Below are positions 1-10,859 of a stretch of 64,000 bases of DNA, one piece after another. The notes below the pieces were generated by a model. It ran no database searches and had not been told where the DNA came from. It worked only from the letters and a program-made list of their open reading frames with translations. The DNA comes from Takakia lepidozioides (taxonomy: Eukaryota > Streptophyta > Takakiopsida > Takakiales > Takakiaceae): assembly GCA_030704615.1 (NCBI GenBank), contig CM060732.1, positions 44,189,053-44,253,052 on the forward strand, written 5' to 3'. The number at the start of each line of letters is the position of its first letter. Position 1 is the first letter of the stretch. The position numbers and the translations under genes were made by a program.

Positions 1-269
1 CAGTGGAAGACGAGAAAGAAACTTTTCAAGAGTATCCGGACCAGGGGCCTGAAGGATATCCAGCAGCAGTCTGACTGTCTCCAACACTAGCCCTGCCGTG
101 TTACCCCATCCCTTTTCCAACCCCCACTCCTGTAATCTGCAGCAGCCACCATTCTTCCCTCAGTTGTCCAATTTATGAAGATGTAACAGTACTCCCAACT
201 GTGGGGTCAGGGGATTCCAACACCTAGATTAGCTTGATTTTACACTGTTATACAAGTCTGAGAATGTAC

Positions 270-1044
270 TCATAAGACGTTGTTTACCGTAGCCTTGTGG
301 CCATGGACCCCGCGCCCAGTTTGAGCGGAACACAAAGGGACAGAACCTACCTTTGCCAGGGGCTGATGTCGGTAGTAAGACTTACCTTCAAATAGACAAT
401 TGATCCGGGTTTTCCAGATATCCTCTAGAAATCCCTTCACACAAGCATCAATCTGCTGTGTGTGGTTTGCGGAATAACTAGGCCCCAAAAGGGCCTGGGC
501 TTTTGGCTCAGCCTCGAGACTTTCAAAGTTGGTAAACAGGGGTACAGGCAAATTTCCCTTGATAGATTTGACGAGAGTGTCTCTCTGGTGGGAGAACCAC
601 GGACAGTGAATCAGAAAATGAATATTGTCTTCAGGTTGCCCACACAACGGGCACTTGCACTCTCCCTTTCCTCTCTGCTTCTGTTTGCTGTTCAAAGGTA
701 GGCTTCCCGCCCTGAGTTTAAATTTCAGTCTAGTGCCAAGAGTGGGTAGACCCTTGAGATCATCCATGATGTCCTCCCCCATCTGAGACTGGAAGTAACA
801 GCAGAGGAGATTGACATCATTGGCCAGATTGAATTGTCCAATGTGTGTGGCTGCCACCACTGACAGTAAGCCTCATAGGTCTGCAAAATCGAACTTATAC
901 ACCAAATACCTGGGATGTAAATCTCCCTCATTCAGCCATTGATAGAAACCATAATTTCTTGCTCCGGCTAGTCTAGAACTATCAGGATGGTCATAGAGAA
1001 ATCTTAACATTAAGCCTGTTAGAGGATACCCCATAGCTACAACC
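270..1044 (-). mobile_element. LINE (non-LTR retrotransposon) ORF2 C-terminal relic, family 1
   Basis: An open stretch at 860-270 encodes a zinc-knuckle-like motif CPLCG-x7-HFLIHC, as found at the C-terminal end of plant LINE reverse-transcriptase proteins, followed by a conserved tail ([19 protein letters not shown]). A second frame, about 1044-890, reads GYPLTGLMLRFLYDHP and then WLNEGDLHPRYLVYKF, which would be the segment just before it, so at least one frameshift separates the two. No reverse transcriptase or endonuclease domain is present, so this is a 5'-truncated dead copy. It lies just past the last visible sucrose synthase exon, on the same strand, so it sits either in the next intron of that gene or at its break point. 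The same family recurs in intron 2 of the GDP-mannose pyrophosphorylase gene (48,850-49,480). In positions 1-269 I see no gene. Confidence 0.7.
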
Positions 1045-1086
1045 ACTAATTATTGTTGCACAAAGGGTATCAAGTAAAGGACATAC

Positions 1087-3175
1087 TTGAGTTGAAACTC
1101 GCTGAAAGGGGTATCCACTGGAAGCTTAGCCAAGTAGGACTCTGTTTTTACCAAAGCTGGCTGCAGCTTGTCAAAGCTTGAAAGTCTATCATTGAGCATC
1201 AGACTCTGTATCCACACCCAATGCTTAGTCAACACCACAAGCTTCACAGGTAAGCAAGGAGGTTACTCCACGTCCACAAATCCCTCCAACTTCAGTTCGT
1301 CAGAGCATCCCCCTTCCTGGTCAAATGCCAAGACATTAATGCTCCAATGTTCACACAACACAAAATATACTTCATAAACAAGCCCCATCAAACAGGCAGC
1401 AATCTTTCCAGAGGCATATGAATTGCACAGCTAGAAGCCTACCTGTCCCTGATACTGATGCAGCCGTAGAAACTCAAACAGAGGTGCCATACTCTCTGGA
1501 TCTCGAAAGAGACGTGACGACAGGTGGCGATTCAAGAACTGTACTCCATTTCCAATGGATTGAGGCCTAGTCAACCGTGGAAATGAAGCATTGAATGGTT
1601 CCATATCCAACTCTAAGACAAATGGATGCCGGGCGCACCTGCAGAGTCAGGTTAATCAACATCAGACACAACTTGGGCTCAAGCAAGATTCGAAATTTTA
1701 GTATCTAGAAAGCAATGGAGAAAGAACAAGGACAGATGAGGGTCAGCAGAGACAGACGTATTTCCATCGACGAGGCGTTCCTTAAACTTCAAGTACTCAG
1801 CGACGCTCAGTCCTTCCACTGTGAGTTCGTCCACATTGACACGCAAGTATTCCCATACGCCAGGTGTGGGACGCACAGCTAATCCAACCCATGGTGGCAA
1901 CACTATTGCCTCCTGCGTGCCCCAATGGATCCCAGCAGGAAATGTCAGTTTCACAACAGAAGATCAGGCCAATCTACTTGTTGGACAAGGAGGGCACTGA
2001 GAACCAATTATCCGTGCCTTATAATCAGTGTGTATACACCTTGCGACCTACATACTGCTACAAAAGCAACGAAAACAATCCACATAAAATCCCAACGACA
2101 TGGACCAACTTCTGCAGCCGTCGAGCGTTTAGGAAGTGAACTGTGATCGTTGATAAATGAACCAAAATTGAGGAAGGAAATGTGGTATGAAACCTCGGGA
2201 GGACTTGCCAATTACTCGCACTTGGGACTGACCCACTCTTACCTTAACCCAGAGTAAATGCTAATGCAAAATACCCACTTCTGTCTTACCACTTCGACCA
2301 CCCACCCACTTATGTGCCGCCTTTGTGGAATTAGCCAGCTACCCAACATTGGTTCAAAGAAAGAAGGAAAGAAAATGTGTATCGTCCACACAGAGATCCA
2401 ACCATCAAAATGAGTGACCAGCAAAAATAGGAGAACGGGAGATACCTGAGAGGATTGGAGAATACGCCCAAATGGTCCGTCCTTAATGTGAGTGGCCTCG
2501 TGCTCAGCAGTGGCTTTATCCAGCTCCAGCACCAGATCGTGAGGTTGAAGAATGCAAGGCCCGTGCGCCACATACCTAACCACCCAAATGCCTCACCCAT
2601 CTCACTACATAATGCACACCTGCTCACTTGTGAGCACCGTGAAAAGGTCTGTGTGAACTAGTCCTTGGTTTAAGGTACGTGACCAGGTTGTGGTCTCACG
2701 GTAACTTCCACAGACTCATCGGACTTCAGATTTGGAGATCCACTGCTCATATCGTAGCTGCTATGTCGCGGAATGTCTCTAAACTAAGACGTAGGCGAAT
2801 CCCCGAAAAATCGGACAGATAGCTTCAGCAGGCCTTCTTATCAGTCTACATATCGTAAGCAAGTATGCTACAACAGGGACGCTATGTGGGACAGTAATAA
2901 CCAATTCTAGATCACTTGCGAAATCAACTCAACCAAAAAGTTGCAAATTGGGCCATGGCTGAACTTCAATATCTTGCAAAGCACGCTTGAAGACCACCAC
3001 ACTTAAAACATCCCGAACCACGGACAGCATGCTTCGTTATGCACTTCTAGAACGAATACCAGAGTAAGACATACCGGGAAAGGAGGCCAAGAACATGGTT
3101 TCGGTGCTCTTTCAGGGATTCCTCAGCGTGTTCCCTCATGCTAGTGAGGCGCTGGAGCCTGGGCTGATTCGCCAT
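1087..3175 (-). CDS. SUS: Sucrose synthase, N-terminal part (five exons; gene runs off or is cut at the left)
   Basis: Sucrose synthase reversibly converts sucrose and UDP to UDP-glucose and fructose in the cytosol. Five exons on the minus strand join in frame with GT-AG introns: 3175-3075 (start [19 protein letters not shown]), 2575-2446 ([19 protein letters not shown]), 1912-1758 ([26 protein letters not shown]), 1638-1443 ([30 protein letters not shown]) and 1205-1087 ([18 protein letters not shown]). Together they give about 233 residues, the regulatory N-terminal domain of a family that is about 800 residues long. The glycosyltransferase domain is not in the window. Residues 9-14 (RLTSMR) match the conserved N-terminal phosphoserine context of plant sucrose synthases. 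All splice phases agree (2,0,2,0,2), so this part is intact. The next exon should lie to the left, but only LINE sequence is seen there. Confidence 0.93.
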
Positions 3176-3913
3176 CCTACCCTGCCTCTCTCTGAATCAA
3201 CTTTTCACAGAACCTCGGGAGGTCGAGCTGGAGGCAATTATACCACCGTCGTAACCCACTTCAGCAACCACCCTCACAAGAAAGAAAGTACTGCACACGA
3301 CAGTGAGGGGCAGAAAATCAAACAGATTCGATCAAGCTCACATTCGGAACCTCCACGGGTGGAAACTACAATGGAAATGCACACGAAAATCCCGCAACTC
3401 TAAAATGGCCCAAAATGATCGGGACGTATTGACACAGTCAAAGAATCTAGGAGCAACACTCGTGGAATGACAATCACACACAAGCGCACCATGAAACGAT
3501 GGTACACAGCAAGCGGGAAGAAGGTGCAATGCTGGGTATTTGTACTACCATGTTACGTGGCACCGTGTACACTCGCCGAGTCATGGGGATCCCCTGCTTC
3601 ACGCTGCAGACGACACCCATGCCTCCAGCATCCATCCTCTTGCTTCCATTCTGTCATCAGGGTGACTCATCCACCATGATTATGACTTTCTCATGATGCT
3701 GTCATGCTCACTCTAAACTCTAAACTTAAAAGACCCCATCTCTTCTTAAAATATATGAGAAGCATGAGCGGGACAGCTACACGCATGGAATGGAGGCGGT
3801 ATATCCCGGATGCGGGTCCCTTATGGACCTCCCTTGCATCATCAGAAATTTGATTCCTGGATCCATATCCAGGTCACTGCTGATGGGTCCACTGGGCAGG
3901 GAAAACACTTCAG
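3176..3913. other. Region upstream of sucrose synthase, no gene seen
   Basis: This stretch lies 5' of the sucrose synthase start codon and should hold its 5' UTR and promoter. Several short open frames occur on the plus strand, but none shows a recognisable domain. I cannot place a convincing TATA box close to the start codon. A 5' non-coding exon is possible, as in many plant sucrose synthase genes, but is not visible. Confidence 0.4.
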
Positions 3914-5000
3914 TTGTTGGGGCTCACAAAAGTTTGTGAGAACATCCAATCTTCTCACTCGCTGATTTTCTTTGAAATGAAACTAGCTCCGAGTTTTTTT
4001 TTTTTTTTGTCCTCTGAGGGTTGCAATGGGCATATCCAGATTTGGGATAGCCTCTCAAATTTGGGTACAGACAAGGTCACTGTATTTTACAAGGGACAAA
4101 AAACCACCTTATGTGTAAAATGTGGATGGGCCTCTGATTTGGGTTGGACCACGTGGACCTCAACAGTCCCTGAGGTCAGACACAGGGAGACAAGTGTCCT
4201 GACTACTTTCCTATCGCAAATCCTGTGCTGCCACTGTTCAGCAACTGGAGACGACAAGATATGGAAAAGGAAAACGAGCTTCATAGCTTGCCAATTGCAT
4301 TACATGGTTCTGTTGTATAGGGGAAAGATGAGCCTTGCCCACGGACATTCCATTGTATATCGGCTTGGCCCTTGGGCGCGCAAGAACATTCCGGAGCGTA
4401 AAATACTAGACTCAAAATTTCGTGGTGGTTTCGCATGGCGTGATGGCGGAACGTGTGGCCAGATGGTGATGACCAGGTGGTTCCACCCTCCAAGGGGTGG
4501 TTCCACACACCAACCACTCTCAGATGCATCGACTTGGCCAAATGGTCCTCAACCCTATATCATGGGTTGTTCCCATGAAACTTATTGGGAACAATTCTCT
4601 TTTTGTTTCCTTTAAAGGGGAGGAAGACTATAGATCATATTAAGTCAATTCTTCTAATTCATATGTAAATGAATATCATACGATTAAGTATTATTAAATT
4701 GTTTCTGCCAAGTGGTCGCTTATTTCTCTTGTCGGAACATCTAGTGGTTTATTTAAAGAAATTGCTTCATTAATCATATAGATTATTGTATATTATTATT
4801 ATTTATTTTGGATCAACTTGGCCAAGCGATCTTTCACTTTATATCATAAGTTGATCCCATAAAAATTATTGGGAACAAGTAAAAATATATATATCTTATG
4901 TATTTTTCTTAAGGGAAATTACTTCATTAATCATACAATTTATTGTATCAATGATATATCATCTCACAAATATCTATCATGACATGCCATGGAGGCTAAG
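3914..5000. repeat. Repeat DNA with diverged direct repeats
   Basis: A segment at about 4528-4598 (cgacttggccaaatggtcc ... tattgggaacaa) recurs at about 4812-4880 (caacttggccaagcgatct ... tattgggaacaa), and the sequence downstream of each (an attgcttcattaatcata block near 4761, attacttcattaatcata near 4917) also repeats. This suggests old tandem or nested copies of one element. A 233-codon open frame at 3914-4615 (+) overlaps it, starts at a non-ATG codon, crosses a T run and has no recognisable motif, so I do not call it a gene. Confidence 0.5.
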
Positions 5001-5223
5001 ATTTGGTATTCTCAATAAGTCTTCATAATCTTCCGAGTTATCATATGCTTTTGTACTGGGATTTTATGGCAACTCACAAATTATCTGTCGACCTATGTTT
5101 TTATTATGTGGCATTATCTATATTCGCGTTGAATTTTCTGCTCAAAATTACATCGACTCTGACGCATTTTATTATACTCCATTACCTCACTGAAGGAACA
5201 AAAAACCAGATTGCAAAAGTCTA

Positions 5224-5300
5224 GCCAGTCGGTAGCTCAGTTGGATAGAGCAGTGAGGTGATTCTGGGCTCAAATCCTGCTACCGTGTCAAGTGTGGTAT
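5224..5300 (+). repeat. tRNA-derived SINE head (A box and B box)
   Basis: The sequence tagctcagttgg fits the RNA polymerase III A box exactly, and about 30 bases later ggctcaaatcc is close to the B box. The spacing is too short for a complete tRNA: there is no proper anticodon arm, and the ends do not pair into an acceptor stem. It is therefore read as the promoter head of a tRNA-derived SINE or a tRNA relic, not a working tRNA gene. A C+T-rich and GC-rich stretch without coding potential follows to about 5420. Confidence 0.55.
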
Positions 5301-5811
5301 AATCTTCTCCCCCTTCTCTTGGGCGCGTCCATTGGGCCTTGGGCTCAGCGCCTCATGGCGAGGTCACTATGAAAGAGCTTATTCTCTCTTCTCACTATAA
5401 ATAAGGGGCTTGATTTGTGCCAAGCGGCCGCTTCCTGATATTTCTCTTTCCAAAGAGGAAAAAAAGGAAAAACAAAAAAAACTGATCTTTGACAGCACGC
5501 CATACGACTGTTTCCAACCTATCAAAACTTCCCACTCCTCCTTGAGAGTCAACACAAAATAATGGAGTGACATGGAACGGAGTAACATTACCAAAATGAC
5601 ACTAGTCAAAGTGACACCGGATTTAGACACCTTATCAGAAGGAGGTGTTATCAGGTGTCACAACATCTGACTAATATAAAAAGTACAAAGAGAAAGTGAC
5701 ATAGAAGGATCTAACATTATCAAAGAATATGGAATGACATGGACCAGGTGGCATAACAATGCAAATTGAATCATATATTTTAGAACTGTCACTAGTGTAG
5801 CCTATCTTCTT

Positions 5812-5905
5812 TATAGGGTTGGCCACCTCTGAAAGAAGGAAGTAGCCATAAGGCGAAGTGGCTCTTAGTTACACCGGCTTTGGTCGGAGTCTTCTCTCTC
5901 TCTAC
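5812..5905 (+). repeat. SINE 3' tail, partial copy
   Basis: The block containing aaggcgaagtggctcttag, then a short hairpin ccggctttggtcgg and gagtcttctctc, is nearly identical to 23,553-23,645. It is also clearly related to the tail of the SINE at 6815-6985, where the same position holds a different hairpin (ctcccttcgggag). The head with A and B boxes is missing here, so this is a 5'-truncated copy. Confidence 0.65.
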
Positions 5906-6814
5906 ATGTTTGGTCTACCCTTGTTGCTGCCTCTCATGACTCTGTCCGGGTATCTTACTTATCCATGGACTCCCTATCTACACGTTGGCATTACCAATAG
6001 GGCCACTCTCATCCCCCACTCCCATCCCTCACCGTTCATATTATAGTAGAATTCACATTCTGCCACGATAGGCACCCAGACCAATCGATTACACATAAAC
6101 GCTACAAATACGAACCCCTCATAACGGCCCTTTGTCAGCATGGAATGTGACCCCTTGACTATTATCACCGCATGTGTCTTAGGGCTGCACATAGCCATAA
6201 TGTCCACATCCTAGAAGAAAACCTCAAACTACCTTTAAAACACACCATCTTTTTTGTACAAACCAAACATTTTACAGCTTGTGCTTAATACCCTAATCCT
6301 CAACACAAACGCAAGATTGAAAGTGGCCAACTACCACTATGCGATTGGTTCTGATGCTGATAGAGCCCACCCCTGACGTGGGGCAGTACCTGCAAGGGGA
6401 AAAAGCTCTTATTTACGATGGCTCCGGCTAGCGTTATATATATATATATACCTATCATAATCATGCATTGTCTTACCAACATATTATTCGTCGTGACCAA
6501 TTGCATTCTAAACTATTTAACACTGAGTCCGAGCTAAGATGGGGTGGGGAGGATTTGACAAGGGGCTGACGGAGGACTCGACGGAGCCGAAAATCGGCGA
6601 AAGTATTGTCAGACTACACTGCTTGCATTAAGCTTTGATTATTAAGATTTTTGAGGAGATGGCCTTGTAATATCGAAAGGAGTAATTCAAACTCGCACAC
6701 TTAACCAAAATGAAGAAGATGACAAAAGAAAACCACTATTAGTCTGTTGCCCATAGATAATAATAATAGTATGTGACGCCTCCCGATGGAAGCACAAGTT
6801 ATGATGTCTCTTCA

Positions 6815-6987
6815 CCCGACAACCAGCATGTAGCCCAGTGGTAATGGGCACATACCACGTTGGATGCGATTGTGGGTTCAAACCACGATCTAGGTGTCCA
6901 CCCTTTTCAGCTGGAAGGCAATAGCCCTTGTGGTGAAGTGACACCATAAGTTACACTCCCTTCGGGAGGCATCATACTTTCTCTTCA
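6815..6987 (+). repeat. tRNA-derived SINE, forward copy of an inverted pair
   Basis: The head carries an A box (tagcccagtgg, from 6831) and a B box (ggttcaaacc, 6875-6884). The body runs through ggaaggcaatagccc and ends with a hairpin ctcccttcgggag near 6957 and a pyrimidine-rich tail. Its tail meets the tail of a second copy in opposite orientation (6985-7130), making an imperfect palindrome of about 310 bp. Confidence 0.75.
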
Positions 6988-7130
6988 CCCTAAATGACTA
7001 CTGCCTTCCAATAGAAAGATTGTCGGAACGTGGACACCATTGTGAGACCAATCGGTGGATTGAATCCACAACCACTGCAAATGTGGTATCTGCCCATTAC
7101 CACTGGTCTACAACTTGGTTGTCCTACCCA
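6985..7130 (-). repeat. tRNA-derived SINE, reverse copy, 3'-truncated
   Basis: Read on the minus strand this begins near 7130 with ggacaaccaagttgtagacc. It then carries the A-box-like tagaccagtgg (about 7110-7100) and the B box ggattcaatcc (about 7068-7058), and runs into ggaaggcagtagtc. It matches the forward neighbour until its ggtgaag, where the two join. The gypsy gag reading frame opens immediately to the right (in-frame stop at 7131), so this SINE may have landed in, or replaced the start of, gag. Confidence 0.72.
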
Positions 7131-7133
7131 TAG

Positions 7134-9310
7134 AACAAGGCCGCTCAAGAGCGGGAGGAATCCGAGGAGTCGGAGCCCGAGGAATCCGTGAGAGCTCCGA
7201 CCGACCAACAGATGTCTCCCATGCCGGCAGCTTTTTGGGAAGGGTTGTTGGCGCAGTTTGGCGGGACGCTGAAAGACGTGTTGAGGGCGGCTAATGCCAC
7301 TTCCACTAAGGCAAAGTTTAAGGTGAAGCCTAAGGAACCCGGCACCTTCGAGGGCGTCCGAAATCGGAAGGCACTCAACACCTGGCTCTTGGAGCTAGAA
7401 CAGTACTTCCGGGCGGCCAAGTTGAGTGACGAGGATCGGGTGGAAGTGGCTCCCACCTATTTGAGGGGCTATGCTCAACAATGGTGGCAGAAACGCCTTC
7501 ACGACCGAGGTCCAAGCCCGGAAACCTTGAACTGGAGTGGGTTCAAGGAATTGATGAAGAGACAGTTTGTGCCTCTCAACGCGTCCTGGCTTGCCCGGGA
7601 CAAGATGAGGAATTTGAAGCAAACAGACGACATTCGGGGATATGTCCAGGCTTTCAATGTGCTTTTGCTCGAAGTCGCGGACATGGCAGAACCAGAAATG
7701 GTCTTCAACTTTCTGGCGGGACTGGCCACATGGGCCAGGCTGAAGTTGGAGGAGAAGCCACCTAAGACTTTGAACGAGGCAATTGAGAGGGCTGAATGTT
7801 TCTCAGATGTCCTTAAGGGTGAAAGACAAGGCCGTACGGAGCTGAACCACAAGAAGACCCAGCGGGAAGGTGACTCCTTCCGACCAGAAAAGAAGTGGGA
7901 TAGGCCACGCGGTGACAATGGCACGTGGAAATCGAAGGGAGGGCCATCACAAGTCAAGGCGACACCCGATGCTTCGAAAGGAAAAGCGGGTGGAGCGGCC
8001 TATGGCGGACAGAAGACAACCTTTGATGGAGTGTGTTTCAATTGTGGGGAGCCCGGGCACATGGCCAAGAAGTGCACGAAGCCCCGGCAATTGAACATGA
8101 CTCGGGCGACCACAGAGCTGTCAGAAAATACCATCAGTCGCTTGGTGGAAGCGGTGGTCGCCAGGACTTGCAAGGTAGGCAAATATTCTTGTGAGTTGTA
8201 TCAGGAAACTGGCGCATTGCGTAAAGGGAGTCACTTATTGTTCGTGGATGGGATAATATCCGGAACTAACGTGTCATTGTTGGTGGACACAGGAGCGTCG
8301 CACTCCTTCATGACACCGGCAACGGCTCAAAAGTTGGGACTCCCGACAACTGACGTAGGGGTCTCTATTGAGGTGCGTTCTGCCAAAGGAGAACCGCAAT
8401 TGGCGACGAGGTTGGCGTTCGATGTTCCTCTTCAACTGGGGAGTTGGGAGGGACGTGAGGACTTCACCGTCTGCGAGATCGATGGAGTGGATCTCATTTT
8501 GGGAATGACCTTTTTGAGCAAATCCGGAGCGGTCATAGATGGCCGCAAAAGAGTAGTCACGCTGCCATGTGGGAATGGTGGCGAGGTCTTATGAGTGTCG
8601 GAAATGCCCAAACTCGTGGGAGGGCGAATAAACCTTCTGTCAGCAAGGAAGTGGGCCGTGGAGGAGGCACACGAGCCCCAGTTTTTGCTCTACATTAGAA
8701 AAGTGAAGGGAGAAGGCGATGGAGAGCCGAGCCCAGATTGGATCAAGGGGATTTTGGAGAAATACCATGATGTGATGCCGGAGGATTTGCCAAGCGGCTT
8801 GCCAGCGCGAAGAGGAGTTGATCACAAGATTGAGGTGATACCGGGATCGGAACCGTCTGCCAAGGCGCCCTACTGGTTGAGCCACAGAGAGTTGGTCGAG
8901 CTGAAGACTCAGCTCAAAGATCTAATGTCAAAAGGGTACATCCAGCCGAGTAAGTCACCTTACGGAGCCCCGGTGCTATTCGTAGACAAGAAGGATGGGA
9001 CGCTGCGGATGTGTGTCGATTACAGGGCTTTGAATAAGGTGACTATCAAAAACCGGTATCCTTTGGAGATAAGGAGAAGACCGCGTGCAGGACAAGGTAT
9101 GGTTCATATGAGTTCTTGGTGATGCCTTTTGGGCTCACCAATGCACCCACGACCTTTAGCACGCTGATGAACAGCCTTTTCCAGGATTGGTTGGATAACT
9201 TTGTGATCGTGTACATCGACGACATCTTGGTGTATTCGAAAACAAAGGAGGAGCACCTGGAGCACCTGAAAAGCTGTCTACCTCCCATTGACCCTCTTAC
9301 TTCAACGCTA
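7134..9310 (+). mobile_element. Truncated Ty3/gypsy LTR retrotransposon (gag, protease, partial reverse transcriptase)
   Basis: The frame at 7134-8591 encodes a retrotransposon gag with a capsid-like helical region, a CCHC zinc knuckle (CFNCGEPGHMAKKC, 8037-8078) and an aspartic protease with LLVDTGASHSF near 8277. A TGA at 8592-8594 ends it, and the same frame continues at once into reverse transcriptase: [19 protein letters not shown], then [19 protein letters not shown]. Near 9065 a deletion removes the block that holds the first catalytic aspartate, with a frame change, and then [16 protein letters not shown] and the catalytic [11 protein letters not shown] follow in another frame to about 9280. 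There is no RNase H, integrase or LTR. The element is dead. Domain order and motifs are those of plant Ty3/gypsy elements. Confidence 0.88.
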
Positions 9311-9527
9311 GCCTAGGCGTACAGGTGTCTGCACCCTATCGAGCCATTTCCCTCCTCTCCAAGCCTCCTGTGGCCCCATTGATTAGCTCTTCCCACAGTG
9401 TCGGGTTGCCTGACCATCCCAAACTGACCAAATGAATTGGGGGTACACAGTCTCTTTATTTAGAAAACAAGCCTCCAACGTCAATTGGCTCTCTTTCTTT
9501 GACAAAACCTAAGGGGGGAGGTGAGAC
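9311..9527. other. Non-coding spacer
   Basis: The sequence after the gypsy break point shows no gene, repeat or RNA that I can recognise. It separates the retrotransposon from the MITE to the right. Confidence 0.4.
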
Positions 9528-9530
9528 TAA

Positions 9531-9962
9531 GAGCATCTCCAATGGGTCCCGCCATTGGCCCTGTCAAGCTGTTCATGGCGTGGAGTTTGGCGGAAATTTG
9601 GTAGAAGGACGTCCACCGGGGTCATGCTAAATCAGTGCCAATGTGAGCTGGCCAGTCTGCGGGAGCCACATGATTGCTCCAGGCTCCACCATACTTGCTA
9701 TTCCTATCCCCAAAAACAGGAGCGCACATTCTCATTCTTCATAACTCTGCGCGACGTGCACGCACCATACTTGCTTCCCAGTGCGCATGCTTGTGGGGGT
9801 TTGGCGAGGTACACCAAAGATCAAAAATATGGCATACCCTACCCTTGGCGTAGGTCCCTCTGCGCCAAATATGGTGTTGGCAGGTACGGTGGGTCACGAT
9901 CCGGAAACGCCATGCCAAAATGGCGTTGGAAATGGCATGGGGTACCTACGTTGGGGGTGCTC
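9531..9962. mobile_element. 432-bp MITE with TIRs and TAA target duplication (PIF/Harbinger-like)
   Basis: The left end reads gagcatctccaatg and the right end, on the opposite strand, gagcacccccaacg, so the terminal inverted repeats match at 12 of 14 positions. The element is bordered on both sides by TAA (9528-9530 and 9963-9965). A three-base TAA/TTA target duplication is typical of PIF/Harbinger elements, and a gagcatctccaa terminus is common among plant MITEs (from memory). Short open frames inside are not meaningful. Confidence 0.8.
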
Positions 9963-9965
9963 TAA

Positions 9966-10855
9966 GGGGCTGGACTCAACACAACACATCAATGGCAGCC
10001 TTGACACCATGTAACAGTGATTTTTTTTCTGGCGAAAAATCATCAGATTTCAACCTGGAAAATGGGTCGTGGGCTACTTGTACAAAGGAATTATGGGCGT
10101 AAAATCCAATTTTTTTGCCAAAAAGCGCCAGTAGTTGAATATCAGGAGCTTAATTTTGCCAACGTGGACGGGTTAATACGTGCCACCTGGATTATAGCCA
10201 CTTTTCTAACCCTGTCACGAGGTCGGCTGGCTTCAACATGATGCATAGCCAACACACCTCATGACACCACGTAACACCAGTCCCACAGGTTTTGCGAAGA
10301 GAAACCCACCCATCTCTTGGCAGCGGTCTAAGTAGAGAGCTTCGTGGCAGCAGCGCACAAGCTGCCAGATTCCTGGATGCCATGGATCCGATCCGAGAGC
10401 AGCACAGCAGCTGGTAGCAGCTCGCCTACCTACGAACGTGAACGTGAGATGATGCAGTCCGTGTGGATAGAGCGGCGGTGCGCTGGCCACTGTCATGAAT
10501 GCGTCGCTGTGAAGGCTGCCGTCCGATTGTACGCAACGCGCCGGCAGCAGAGTGGCGGCGCACGCAGGGCCGTGCCCAGCGCTGCGTGTCCGTTGCTGTC
10601 GTGATGTGTTATGCCGTCTTTCTTTATGCTACATTTACTCTCTTCCCAAGTACGTACTGCATAATAATAAGTGGCTTCTGTTTGTCGCTAGAACTCGTGG
10701 GAGTCGCCCAGTAAACTCACATTTACGCACGAGTTTTGCTGACTAGTCTTTTCTCTCGAAGCTCAGAAGTATAATATCATCCAAGTAGATCCATAGTATC
10801 TAACCCTTCCGCTGCAGACTGCAGACCTACCGTTCGCCAGTCCTATCGATGTTGT
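9966..10855. other. Gene-free spacer
   Basis: Only short overlapping open frames without recognisable domains occur here. No RNA gene or clear repeat is visible. Confidence 0.4.
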
Positions 10856-10859
10856 TGAC

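Noticed and set aside
3914-4615. 233-codon open frame on the plus strand
   Set aside because: It starts at a non-ATG codon, runs through a T tract and repeat copies, and has no recognisable domain.
5224-5300. Functional tRNA gene
   Set aside because: A and B boxes are present but the molecule is too short between them, with no proper anticodon arm and no acceptor stem.
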